A stretch of 64,000 bases of DNA from Sphingomonas flavescens (GTDB lineage: Bacteria; Pseudomonadota; Alphaproteobacteria; Sphingomonadales; Sphingomonadaceae). Below are positions 37,784 through 45,587 of the stretch, piece by piece; within the stretch, counting starts at the first letter, position 1, and every line of letters begins with the position of its first letter. The stretch covers positions 1,784,001 through 1,848,000 of the forward strand of contig NZ_CP133016.1 of the NCBI RefSeq assembly GCF_030866745.1. Direction: 5' to 3'. The notes under the pieces are model-generated. The model searched no databases. It saw nothing but the letters and a program-made list of their open reading frames with translations, and was not told the origin of the DNA. The translations under genes and the position numbers were made by a program.

Positions 37784-38638
37784 ATGTCCGACCTCGCCGA
37801 ACCGATGATCCACGAAGACCGCCTTCCCGGTCATGAAAGCAAGTTGGAGCCGAAGCCGGATTGGGAGCCCCGATACAGGGGTTCGGGCCGTCTGGAGGGC
37901 AAAGTGGCGCTGATCACCGGCGCCGATAGTGGTATCGGTCGCGCAGTCGCGGCGCTATTCGCTCGCGAAGGTGCGGACATCGCAATCTCTTATCTGTGCG
38001 AACATGACGATGCCGCCGAGACAAAGCGGATTGTCGAAGCGGAAGGCCGGCGAGCCATCACTTTGCCCGGCGATCTTGGTGAAAAAGCATTCTGTGAGAA
38101 TATCGTACAGCGGACGGTGGGTGAGCTCGGACGCCTCGATATTCTGGTGAATAATGCCGGCGAGCAACATTATGACGAGGATCTGCGGGGCATCACCGAA
38201 GATCAGCTGAAGCGCACGTTTCAGACGAACATTTTCGGTATGTTCTTCCTCACGCAAGCTGCGCTCGATCACCTCGGAGAAAGGTCGGCGATCATCAACT
38301 GCACCTCGGAAACGACCTACAAGGGTTCGCCGGGTTTGCTCGATTACAGCTCCACCAAGGGCGCGATCATGGGGTTTACCCGGTCCCTCGCGCTCAACCT
38401 AGTAGACAAGGGCATTCGTGTGAACGGCGTGGCGCCCGGACCAATCTGGACGCCACTCAATCCGTCGGGCGGTCAACCGCCGGAGAAGATTCCGGAGTTC
38501 GGCAAGGACACGCCGATGGGCCGCCCCGGCCAGCCGAATGAGGTCGCGCCCTGCTTCCTCTTCCTCGCGTGCGAGGATTCCAGTTACATGACGGGCCAGG
38601 TGCTGCATCCCGACGGCGGGAACACCACGTCCAGCTAA
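37784..38638 (+). CDS. SDR family oxidoreductase, general-stress type (YghA/YdaD-like)
   Basis: This 284-residue short-chain dehydrogenase has the cofactor glycine motif ALITGADSGIGRAVA, NNAG in DILVNNAGEQH, the catalytic YxxxK in LLDYSSTKGAIMGF, and GIRVNGVAPGPIWTPLNPSG. The first 38 residues (EPMIHEDRLPGHESKLEPKP) are the N-terminal arm typical of the YghA/general stress protein 39 group, whose substrate is not established. A strong AAAGGAG ribosome site lies in the tail of the upstream 45-codon gene. Confidence 0.88.
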   Translation: MSDLAEPMIHEDRLPGHESKLEPKPDWEPRYRGSGRLEGKVALITGADSGIGRAVAALFAREGADIAISYLCEHDDAAETKRIVEAEGRRAITLPGDLGEKAFCENIVQRTVGELGRLDILVNNAGEQHYDEDLRGITEDQLKRTFQTNIFGMFFLTQAALDHLGERSAIINCTSETTYKGSPGLLDYSSTKGAIMGFTRSLALNLVDKGIRVNGVAPGPIWTPLNPSGGQPPEKIPEFGKDTPMGRPGQPNEVAPCFLFLACEDSSYMTGQVLHPDGGNTTSS

Positions 38639-38650
38639 GCCGTCGGCAGA

Positions 38651-38671
38651 TTTTCCCAATTGTCGGGAAAA
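38651..38671. repeat. Inverted repeat between SDR and the sigma-54-type promoter
   Basis: TTTTCCC and GGGAAAA form perfect 7-bp arms around AATTGTC. It starts 12 bases after the SDR stop and ends about 63 bases before the -24/-12 element. It may be a terminator for the SDR (the stem is flanked by T and A runs) or an activator site for the next promoter. The sequence alone does not choose between these. Confidence 0.45.
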
Positions 38672-38733
38672 CGGGCTGGTCATTTTAGCGACGAATGGCG
38701 ACGTCTTACTGAAAAACAACGACAATTTAAAAT

Positions 38734-38749
38734 TGGCACGCCCCGTGCA
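38734..38749 (+). promoter_or_regulatory. Sigma-54 (-24/-12) promoter candidate
   Basis: TGGCACGCCCCGTGCA matches the sigma-54 consensus TGGCACGnnnnTTGCA with a single mismatch and keeps the invariant GG-N10-GC spacing. It lies in AT-rich DNA unlike its surroundings, 57 bases before the 35-codon gene. The predicted leader would contain a hairpin (GGGCCCGA/TCGGGTCC, 38763-38781, one G-U pair) just before the ribosome site AAGGGGAT. Confidence 0.6.
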
Positions 38750-38805
38750 TTGTATTTGGCATGGGCCCGATGGTCGGGTCCGGGAATACAATAAGGGGAT
38801 TACCA

Positions 38806-38913
38806 ATGTTCGCTTCGCTGTTTGCCGCTCGTGAGACTGCCAGCCTTTTCGCCGGCGCTTTCATTTCCGCGATGCTGCTCGTCTCGGCCGCGACGTCGCT
38901 GCCGATCGCCTAA
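38806..38913 (+). CDS. 35-residue hydrophobic peptide before pspC
   Basis: The peptide begins MFASLFAARETASLFAGA and is hydrophobic from residue 13 to 35, so it could span or insert in the membrane. AAGGGGAT lies eight bases before the ATG, and the stop is 22 bases before the PspC gene, so the two are probably co-transcribed from the sigma-54-type promoter. I recognise no named family. Location suggests an envelope-stress role with PspC, an inference from position. Confidence 0.6.
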   Translation: MFASLFAARETASLFAGAFISAMLLVSAATSLPIA

Positions 38914-38935
38914 CTGCTACGCAAGGAAGCACGCA

Positions 38936-39121
38936 ATGAATGGACGTTTCTTGATCAACCGCGGCGACGCCAAGGTGATGGGCGTCGCCGCCGGGATTGC
39001 CGATTATTCGGGCATCGATCCCACCATCGTTCGCCTGGCGCTGGTGGGCCTGACCCTCCTGACCGGGCCGGTAATGATTTTCTTCTACGTACTGACGGGG
39101 CTGCTCGCGCCGCGCCAATAG
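38936..39121 (+). CDS. PspC domain protein
   Basis: This 61-residue protein is essentially one PspC domain: FLINRGDAKVMGVAAGIADY, then GIDPTIVRLALVGLTLL and a second hydrophobic stretch ending YVLTGLLAPR. PspC is an inner-membrane sensor in the phage-shock envelope-stress response, usually with PspA and PspB and under sigma-54 control via PspF (known). No pspA, pspB or pspF is present in this window. The ATG has AAGGAAG nine bases upstream. Confidence 0.85.
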   Translation: MNGRFLINRGDAKVMGVAAGIADYSGIDPTIVRLALVGLTLLTGPVMIFFYVLTGLLAPRQ

Positions 39122-39169
39122 GCGCGAGCCGCTCTTTCAACCTTTGCCCGTCGCGGCCATCCTAAGGCC

Positions 39170-39601
39170 ATGACCTCCACGAAGGGACTCGACCGCTTCA
39201 TTGAAGCGCAGAGCAGCACCATTGAGGCGGCGCTCGCCGAGCTTCACGCCGGCCAAAAACGAACGCATTGGATGTGGTTCATCTTCCCGCAAATCCATAG
39301 CCTTGGGCGTAGCCCGATGGCTCAATTCTTCGCGATCTCTTCCCTCGAGGAGGCCAGGGCATATTTGGCCCATCCGATACTGGGCCGACGTCTTCGCCAA
39401 TGCACTGCCGCAGCCTTGCCTTGGGCAACCCAGCGCAGCGCCGCGGCCATCTTCGGCGCGGTGGACGCGTTGAAATTCCATTCGTGCATGACGCTGTTCG
39501 ACTATGTTGCGCGTCATGATGTGTTCGAGCGCGCGCTAAGGGCTTTTTACGGTAGCGCTGCCGATGAGGCGACACTCGCTTTGCTCTTCCGGCAGCGCTA
39601 A
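39170..39601 (+). CDS. DUF1810 family protein
   Basis: This 143-residue protein matches DUF1810: RFIEAQSSTIEAALAELHAG, the hallmark THWMWFIFPQIHSLGRS, then FAISSLEEARAYLAHPILGRRLRQC and IFGAVDALKFHSCMTLF. The family (YcdC-like) is widespread and calponin-like in some reports, without established function. It is 48 bases behind pspC and may be part of the same transcript. The peroxiredoxin gene follows after 30 bases. Confidence 0.88.
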   Translation: MTSTKGLDRFIEAQSSTIEAALAELHAGQKRTHWMWFIFPQIHSLGRSPMAQFFAISSLEEARAYLAHPILGRRLRQCTAAALPWATQRSAAAIFGAVDALKFHSCMTLFDYVARHDVFERALRAFYGSAADEATLALLFRQR

Positions 39602-39631
39602 TCAACGGTCGTTCAGCCGTTGGAGATCGCC

Positions 39632-40153
39632 ATGCGCAAGCTTCTGTTCGCAATCGCCGCCACCAGCCTCCTGTCTTCGCCAGCGCTGGCCGCGCTCAAG
39701 GTTGGCAGCAAGGCCCCCAACATCGCTACTGTCGGCGCGGTCGGTGGCAAGGAATTCAAGCTCAACCTCGCTGAGCAGCTGCGCAAGGGGCCGGTCGTTC
39801 TTTACTTCTTCCCGAAGGCGTTCACCTCGGGTTGCACTGCGGAAGCGCATGCGTTCAGCGAAGCGATCGACGAGTTCAAGAAAGCCGGCGCACAGGTTAT
39901 CGGCATGTCGGCTGACAATATTGCGACGCTCAGGGACTTCTCGGTCAAAGAATGCCGCAGCGCCTTCCCGGTCGCGACGGCAACCCCGGCGACCCAAAAG
40001 GCGTACGACGTTGCCTGGGCCGCGCACCCCGGAATCACTACTCGCACATCCTACGTGATCGACCGCAGCGGCAAGATCGTCATGGTCCACGACGATCTGG
40101 ATTTCAGCAAGCACGTCGCTCAGACATTAGCCGCGGTTAAAACGCTCAAATAA
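39632..40153 (+). CDS. Exported peroxiredoxin (AhpC/TSA, BCP-like)
   Basis: This 173-residue peroxiredoxin reduces hydroperoxides. It has a signal peptide (MRKLLFAIAATSLLSSPALA), a peroxidatic cysteine in FTSGCTAEAHAF and a second cysteine in VKECRSAFPVA that may resolve it. The BCP-type TxxC motif (TSGC) is clear. ATG 39632 sits at the start of the signal peptide, whereas a TTG at 39620 adds four residues. Location in the periplasm, and its position next to an envelope-stress gene group, suggest protection of the envelope. Confidence 0.86.
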   Translation: MRKLLFAIAATSLLSSPALAALKVGSKAPNIATVGAVGGKEFKLNLAEQLRKGPVVLYFFPKAFTSGCTAEAHAFSEAIDEFKKAGAQVIGMSADNIATLRDFSVKECRSAFPVATATPATQKAYDVAWAAHPGITTRTSYVIDRSGKIVMVHDDLDFSKHVAQTLAAVKTLK

Positions 40154-40307
40154 CCTGAACTAACCCGCTGATTCCGGAACAAAAGTTCCATGACTGGACA
40201 TTTCTTGTGCGAAAACATTAACTTAACTTCATTCGTTTCGGCGCTTTTTGTGCTCTGTCTAGCGCCCGGCGCGGCACTGGGTGACGCGCTGGCGGTTGTT
40301 TCCGATT

Positions 40308-41279
40308 ATGAGGAAAACGAACCACTACGCACGGTCCAGCGCCCTGCCCGCGATTGCCGCGGCCCTGGCGCTTTCTTCAACCCCGCTGTTTGCGCAGGAA
40401 GCACAGCCAGTGACGGAGCCTGTTCCGCAGGTGACCCCGCCGCCCCCCACAATGGACGCGGCGCCGACGCCGGAGGCCGCTACTACGGCAACGGACGCTG
40501 CCGAGCCGACGACGGCTGCTGAGCCTGCGGCTGTCGCTGCGACGCCGGTGAAACGTGCAACGCGCACGGCCACCGCGAAGCCTGTCGCGACAAAGTCAGC
40601 GCCGGTTCGCACGGCCAGCACCCAAGCGCCTGCGCGGCCCACTGCGGTCGCTCAGTCCGCTGCGCCAGTGACCGCACCCGTGACTGAACCGGCGGCTACG
40701 CCAATTGTCGAACCTTCATCCGCTCCGGCAGCGCCGGCCACCGCTGAGGCAACGCCACCGACAAAGAATGGCAACGAAGTTCCGGTTATTGCCGGCGGTG
40801 CCTTGGCACTTCTTGCCTTGGGTGGCGGCGCTTTCGCCATCGCACGTCGTCGCCGTGAGGAAGACGAGGACGTGTGGATCGACGAACAGGCAATGGCAGA
40901 CGACCGTGCCGAATTCGCCGAACCGGTGCGCGACGAAACCGTGATCGAGCCGATCGAGCATGAGCAGCCGAAGATCGTCGCGCCTGCCGCGTCGGCATTC
41001 AGCTGGGGCAATGTTCAGGCTCGTCCGGCGGTCTCCACGCCACCGCCAACGCAGGCTACGGCTGACGATGACCGCATGCCGGGTGAAAGCTGGGTCGATC
41101 GCGCTTATCGCGGCCCGACCCCGAACAACCCATCGGCTTCACTCCGTAATCGACTCAAGCGCGCCGCTTTCTTCGACAAGCGTGAGCGCGAGGTCGCCGC
41201 AGGGACCGCGGAGCCGGTCGACATGGGCGCCGGCTTGCCAGAGGCCATGATCGATGAGCGCGAGCGCGAACTCGCTTAA
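40308..41279 (+). CDS. Secreted single-span membrane protein, Pro/Ala/Thr-rich
   Basis: This 323-residue protein has a signal peptide (cut near FAQEAQ), a low-complexity region rich in Pro, Ala, Thr and Glu (about 25-155), a single membrane span VIAGGALALLALGGGAFAIA (about 160-180) and a charged cytoplasmic tail of about 140 residues with RRRREEDEDVW at its start. I recognise no family. The disordered region would reach out into the periplasm or cell wall. It is preceded by 154 bases that include an inverted repeat GGAAC-AAAA-GTTCC (40176-40189). Similar proteins are frequent in sphingomonads, to my recollection. Confidence 0.7.
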   Translation: MRKTNHYARSSALPAIAAALALSSTPLFAQEAQPVTEPVPQVTPPPPTMDAAPTPEAATTATDAAEPTTAAEPAAVAATPVKRATRTATAKPVATKSAPVRTASTQAPARPTAVAQSAAPVTAPVTEPAATPIVEPSSAPAAPATAEATPPTKNGNEVPVIAGGALALLALGGGAFAIARRRREEDEDVWIDEQAMADDRAEFAEPVRDETVIEPIEHEQPKIVAPAASAFSWGNVQARPAVSTPPPTQATADDDRMPGESWVDRAYRGPTPNNPSASLRNRLKRAAFFDKREREVAAGTAEPVDMGAGLPEAMIDERERELA

Positions 41280-41428
41280 CCAAATTGATTTCCTGAAAGG
41301 ACGTGGGCGCCGCTCGATTTTTCCGGCGGCGTCTGCGCGTTTGGCCACTGCGATCTTAACCTTTTCTCAGCATCATCGGCGCATGAAGCGGGCTGCAAAT
41401 ACGCAGCACATCGCGAGGGGTCCGATTC

Positions 41429-42862
41429 ATGGGAGCGCCGGGTTCAGGCACCAAAGCGGCTGACCAGCCGTCCGCAGAAGCTTTGCTGACGGCGTTCAAA
41501 AAGATCGACGCGGCCGAACGCCGCCGCCACGCGAGTGTCCTGAATTACTGGCTCTCGATTCGCGGCGACAAGGAATTTCCACCGCTGCATGACCTCGACC
41601 CGCTCGAGCTGTCGGACGCCGGCCCTCAGTCTATCCTGATGGAGCTGATCAGCGGCGGTCACGATGCGGAAATCCGCCACATGGGCGAAGCGCTGCGCGG
41701 GGACGACTGGCCCGAGCGGATCATGGACGCCGACCAGCCGTCGGTCCTGTCCTGCATCGCCAAGAAATTGCCGATCGTCGCCATCTCCCGCGACTTCCTC
41801 GCATTCGAAGACGAATTCGACGCCGGGGACGGTCCAACCCGTTGCTGGGTGACACTGTTGCCGCTCAGCGCCGGTGGCGCGTGGGTCGACTATGTCTATG
41901 GCCTTGTCAGCCTCGAAGGCCCCGCGGCCAAGGCGGCAAAGCCGAGCAAGGCGAACAAGACCCCCGATCCGGCGCCGGAGATCGCGCCCGAAGTCATCGA
42001 CGATGTCGAAGAGACATCCGCTGCGGTTGATGAGCCGATCGCTCAAGTGTCCGAATTCGAGGTTGCCGCCGAGGAATCGGAAGCCGCCGTCGAGCAAGTT
42101 GAGGACGTCGTGTCCGAATCAGCGCCAGAACCGTTCGATGTCGTCGACGATTACGAAGAGCCATCGTCGTCCCGCACGGCGAAGGCCGCGCCCGGCTTTT
42201 CCAAGCTTCTCGATAGCATCGCCGGCCTGACCGGCTTCTACGGCAGCCAGCCGGTCAAGGTTGAGCCGGTCATCGAGACGGCGGAGCAGACTCCGGATTA
42301 TCCCGAAAGCGATGAGCCCGTTGCAGAAGAACCCGCCGCCGAGAAGGTAGCCGTTGAGGAGCCTGTCGCGCAGGAACCGGTGGCCGAAGAGCAGACCTTC
42401 GAACCCGAACCGGAATCTCAACAAGAACAGGTCGCCGTCGCCGAAGAGCGGGCGCAGCCAGTTACCGAATCACCGACCAGAGCATCGGAGGGATCATTGA
42501 AGAACAAGCTAGCCGACGTGCGCACCAAGGCCGACGAGGCCCGCCTCGCCAAGATCCGCGCAAACACCGCGCTCTACGAGGGACTAAGCGCCGCCTACGA
42601 CTTCGCCCTCGATGCGGAAGAGACGCCTGAAGAATATCTCAAGCTCGTCGAAGCCCAAGGCCTGAAAATCCAACTCCGCTCGCCGATGAAGCCGGTCGTG
42701 AAGCTGGCCTTCGAGGGCATGTGCGACGACATGACGATCAAGCAGCTCGAGGCCGTCCTGGCGTGGGCGTTCGACGAAGAACTGCCGCGCGGCACGCTTG
42801 CCGAGCGAATCGATTCGGCCGGCGGCATCAGCCAGATCCTGAATGAAAAGAAGGCGGCCTAA
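41429..42862 (+). CDS. PAS_5 domain protein with acidic linker and helical C-terminus
   Basis: The first 170 residues match the PAS_5 family (COG5388): RRHASVLNYWLSIRGDKEFP, LDPLELSDAGPQSILMELI, DWPERIMDADQ and GAWVDYVYGLVSLEG. A long acidic linker (about 175-345) is built of Val-Glu-Glu-Pro-like units (for example VEEPVAQEPVAEE). A C-terminal helical domain (about 352-477, starting LKNKLADVRTKADEARLAKI) has no name that I know. PAS_5 proteins lack a fused kinase and their ligands are unknown. AGGGG lies before the ATG. Confidence 0.75.
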   Translation: MGAPGSGTKAADQPSAEALLTAFKKIDAAERRRHASVLNYWLSIRGDKEFPPLHDLDPLELSDAGPQSILMELISGGHDAEIRHMGEALRGDDWPERIMDADQPSVLSCIAKKLPIVAISRDFLAFEDEFDAGDGPTRCWVTLLPLSAGGAWVDYVYGLVSLEGPAAKAAKPSKANKTPDPAPEIAPEVIDDVEETSAAVDEPIAQVSEFEVAAEESEAAVEQVEDVVSESAPEPFDVVDDYEEPSSSRTAKAAPGFSKLLDSIAGLTGFYGSQPVKVEPVIETAEQTPDYPESDEPVAEEPAAEKVAVEEPVAQEPVAEEQTFEPEPESQQEQVAVAEERAQPVTESPTRASEGSLKNKLADVRTKADEARLAKIRANTALYEGLSAAYDFALDAEETPEEYLKLVEAQGLKIQLRSPMKPVVKLAFEGMCDDMTIKQLEAVLAWAFDEELPRGTLAERIDSAGGISQILNEKKAA

Positions 42863-42872
42863 GCGCCGCCTT
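42851..42872. terminator. Bidirectional terminator between PAS_5 and PilZ genes
   Basis: Perfect 8-bp arms AAGGCGGC/GCCGCCTT enclose a 6-base loop that contains the PAS_5 stop codon. On the plus strand it is followed by CGCTTCTTTC, on the minus strand by CTTTTCATTC, so it can stop transcription from both convergent genes. Confidence 0.75.
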
Positions 42873-42904
42873 CGCTTCTTTCGACAGAAAGTAAAAAGAG
42901 TCGC

Positions 42905-43384
42905 TTAGGCGGCTTTCGAATCCTCGCCGAGGCGAAGTCCCTCGACCACTGCATCCACCGCGCATTTGCGTGACAGGTCGGCTAGGATGGCGATCTGCGT
43001 ATCGTCTGCCGCCCGGGCGAGTCGGTTGGCCCGGGTCGCAATGCTGCGCAGCTCGGCGATCGCGCTGTCGGGCAGACGCTGCTGATCCGCCAGCAATCGA
43101 TCGAATACCGCTTGCGAGAGCGGTCGTTCAAACTCCAGGCCGATGAATTCCTGGCAATGCCAGGCCACCCGGCAGAACTGCGTTTCGAGCCCGGCGATGT
43201 TGAGCCAGACCCAGCTGTCGTTCTCGACGTTTGAAGTGCACTCGACCCGGCACCCCTTGATCGACATGTCGATAACGCGGGCGCGAACACGGCTCTTCGT
43301 GCCGTCGCGCATTGTCGCATTCAATCGGAGAGCCAGCCGGTCGGCGCTGCGGCGTTCGGGCTGGGTTTTTGAAGCTTGAGCCAT
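42905..43384 (-). CDS. PilZ domain protein
   Basis: This 159-residue protein has a PilZ domain (about 10-95): RRSADRLALRLNATMRDGTK, ARVIDMSIKGCRVECTS, then WHCQEFIGLEFERPLS. The RxxxR and D/NxSxxG pieces of the c-di-GMP site are visible (RRSADR; DMSIKG), so nucleotide binding is plausible. The C-terminal half is helical. ATG 43384 with AAGGGG upstream is preferred to an earlier ATG at 43420. Confidence 0.82.
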   Translation of the reverse strand: MAQASKTQPERRSADRLALRLNATMRDGTKSRVRARVIDMSIKGCRVECTSNVENDSWVWLNIAGLETQFCRVAWHCQEFIGLEFERPLSQAVFDRLLADQQRLPDSAIAELRSIATRANRLARAADDTQIAILADLSRKCAVDAVVEGLRLGEDSKAA

Positions 43385-43474
43385 GGATGCATACCCCTTG
43401 GCTCCATTTTGGTCTTTCAATGGTGAACAAATAGTATGTCGAGGCGGGCGAAAAACGCCCGCCCCGTGGGGTGC

Positions 43475-43882
43475 TTAGCGGACCTGAACGCGGACCACGG
43501 GCCGCGCCCATCCGCGTGCCAGCGGGGCATATTTCAACCGCACCTCGGAGACATCGCGGGCGGCGCCGCGAAGATCCAGGTTCCGCGTGCAGGTGCCCGC
43601 GCGCATCAGGCTGCGAGTCCCGATATCCTGATGACCGCCGTTGCGGAAGCGGACATCAACGTCGCGCATCTGGATCGGGCCACCGAACACGCAAACCCGC
43701 ATCTGCCGATACCGCGCAGTGCCCGGCACGCGGATCGAGTCCGTATCGCGCCCGTCGACCGTCTCCACGGCAATAGTGCGCCAATTGTTCGAATGGTGAT
43801 TGTTCCAGCGCTGCGCATCGGCAGGAGCCGCGGCAGCGACCGCGGCCAAGACAGCGGCGCCGAGCATCAGGGTGCGTGTCAT
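43475..43882 (-). CDS. Small secreted protein of unknown function
   Basis: This 135-residue product starts with a signal peptide (MTRTLMLGAAVLAAVAAA, cleavage near ADAQ), then an Asn/His patch and a mostly beta-rich body with two cysteines (VCVFGGP; AGTCTRNLDL) that could form one disulfide in the periplasm. It has AAGGAGA upstream of the ATG. It resembles short, beta-sandwich secreted proteins, but I cannot name a family. It is followed after 112 bases, on the same strand, by the retropepsin-like gene. Confidence 0.65.
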   Translation of the reverse strand: MTRTLMLGAAVLAAVAAAAPADAQRWNNHHSNNWRTIAVETVDGRDTDSIRVPGTARYRQMRVCVFGGPIQMRDVDVRFRNGGHQDIGTRSLMRAGTCTRNLDLRGAARDVSEVRLKYAPLARGWARPVVRVQVR

Positions 43883-43994
43883 CGTATGTCTCCTTGCATT
43901 CACTAACACCCGAACGGGTACGCCCCCTAGGCTGTTGCCCCGCTGAACCCTTGATTCATCTCACCTCAACGAAAGTTAAGCGTGTTGGGGCTGC

Positions 43995-45047
43995 TTACCC
44001 GCACACGGCGCGATCGCCGGTCGAGGATAAGCGGCTGATCGTCGAGGTCGGCGAGGTGCTGATGGCAACCGCTTCAGAGCCGCAGCGCCGCAGCTGGAAC
44101 CGGACCTTGCGTGAATGAAAGTCGAGCGAGACCCGGCGAAAGGTTTCCAGCAGGTCTGTACCGAGGAGCAGAGCCGGCTCGTCATTCACGCCGAAGACGG
44201 TGAACGGCGGCACATCGGCGAAGGCGAGAGGCACATTGCCGAGCGTGACCGAGCCCAGTTTGAGTTCTTTGATTGTCCCGAGTTGCAGGTCGATCGTCTT
44301 ACCGGTGACCCCCGTCGCCGCCACCGTCCACACCTTTCGGTTCCGGCTGGACTTCAGGAGCTTGTCGCGAAGCGCCAGATTGCCGATCGAGATCTCGGAG
44401 CCGGTATCGATGATCGCGTTGAGCCGCAGGCCGCCGGCGCGCACTTCTGTCAGGATAAGTTGCCCGCGTTGCCGCTTTGCTGTGATGACAATCTCGTCTG
44501 GGTAACGCGGCGGCGGCTTTGCGGCGTCCTCGACCTTGATGATCCGTGCGTCAAAATCGAGCATGAGGCGCTGGCGGACGAGGGCGTCGATGCCGATCAT
44601 CCCGTCGCCGCCCAAGTTGCTCTCGCTAAGCGCCGGTAACTCGAGGCTGGTAATGGTACTCGGGCCCAACGTCAGCGACGCGACCTTGACCCGGTCGACC
44701 ACATTGCGGTCGGTGATGGCGTTCAGCAGTACTGGCGTTCCTGCCGGGAGCTGCAGGTCGCGGGCGAGGCGCAGGCCAACGGCGGACGTATCGGCGCCGC
44801 TGTCGACCACGAAATGATACGGGCCGCGTCCATTGACGCGGACCTCGACGGTCATCCGCGTTTCGACCTTGCGGGCGTTGACCTCGTCGCCGCCGATCTG
44901 GAGTCCGTTGTCGATCACTGCCGGCGGGAGCGGCGCCATCGTGGACGGTCCCGGCGGTGCCGGACGCGGCCTCCCGACAGGCGGAGGCGCAGCGGATGCA
45001 ACTCCCCAGGAAATCAGCGCCAAACCACAGGCCTGGCCGAAGCGCAC
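43995..45047 (-). CDS. Secreted double retropepsin-like aspartyl protease
   Basis: This 350-residue protein has a signal-type N-terminus, a Pro-rich linker, then two aspartyl-protease-like units in tandem: VVDSGADTSAV (82-88) and AIIDTGSEISIG (214-220). Each has the D-S/T-G triad and a hydrophobic-hydrophobic-G companion (GDGMIGIDAL; ALLLGTDLL). Two units in one chain could form the pseudo-dimer active site that single-domain retropepsins make by dimerisation. Start is GTG 45047 with GGGAGG. Substrates are unknown. The last 20 residues are Thr/Ser-rich. Confidence 0.8.
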   Translation of the reverse strand: MRFGQACGLALISWGVASAAPPPVGRPRPAPPGPSTMAPLPPAVIDNGLQIGGDEVNARKVETRMTVEVRVNGRGPYHFVVDSGADTSAVGLRLARDLQLPAGTPVLLNAITDRNVVDRVKVASLTLGPSTITSLELPALSESNLGGDGMIGIDALVRQRLMLDFDARIIKVEDAAKPPPRYPDEIVITAKRQRGQLILTEVRAGGLRLNAIIDTGSEISIGNLALRDKLLKSSRNRKVWTVAATGVTGKTIDLQLGTIKELKLGSVTLGNVPLAFADVPPFTVFGVNDEPALLLGTDLLETFRRVSLDFHSRKVRFQLRRCGSEAVAISTSPTSTISRLSSTGDRAVCG

Positions 45048-45145
45048 GCCACCTCCCGTTTCAGCGAACCCTGAACAGCTACGCCGACCGAGTTTGGTCG
45101 CCTAGCCTTATCCGATGGGCAGCCGCCGCTTTCGACGGGCGGCTG

Positions 45146-45517
45146 TCAGCGTCCGTCGGGTTGCGTCGGCTTGGTTGCCGGATTGCTTTGTGCCGCGATG
45201 TTGTCGACGCGGCTGACCACCGCCTGAAAGTTCTTGATGCATTCGCTCATCAGCGGACCATCGTTGGCGTCGTTGATCGTCGCCATCTGCTGGTCGAACA
45301 GGCTCTTCAGCTGAGCGCTGCTCGCCGTCGGGCTGACTCTGCCCAGGTAGAAATTCAGCGCCGCCTGCGCGAGCTGCTTAGCCTGATCGTTCGGTCCAGC
45401 ACGGGCGAAGGCGCTGCTGAGGACGATGCACCGCGCATCGGTGTTGCTCTGCGCCGTCGCGGCAGTGCCCGAGGCAATCGCCGCCGCCGCGGCAGCGATG
45501 CGTACAAGCTTCTTCAT
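45146..45517 (-). CDS. Secreted helical protein of unknown function
   Basis: This 123-residue protein has a signal peptide (MKKLVRIAAAAAAIASGTAA), then an alpha-helical body with two cysteines (DARCIVLSSAF; LMSECIKNFQAV) and a low-complexity tail NPATKPTQPDGR. The GGAGA motif lies 8 bases before the ATG. No named family. It lies about 100 bases before the retropepsin-like gene, same strand. Confidence 0.65.
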   Translation of the reverse strand: MKKLVRIAAAAAAIASGTAATAQSNTDARCIVLSSAFARAGPNDQAKQLAQAALNFYLGRVSPTASSAQLKSLFDQQMATINDANDGPLMSECIKNFQAVVSRVDNIAAQSNPATKPTQPDGR

Positions 45518-45587
45518 CAATCGGGTCTCCATGGACATTCGGCGCGGCGCCTATCAGCGGCAACCAGCACTGACCATGAACAACGCG

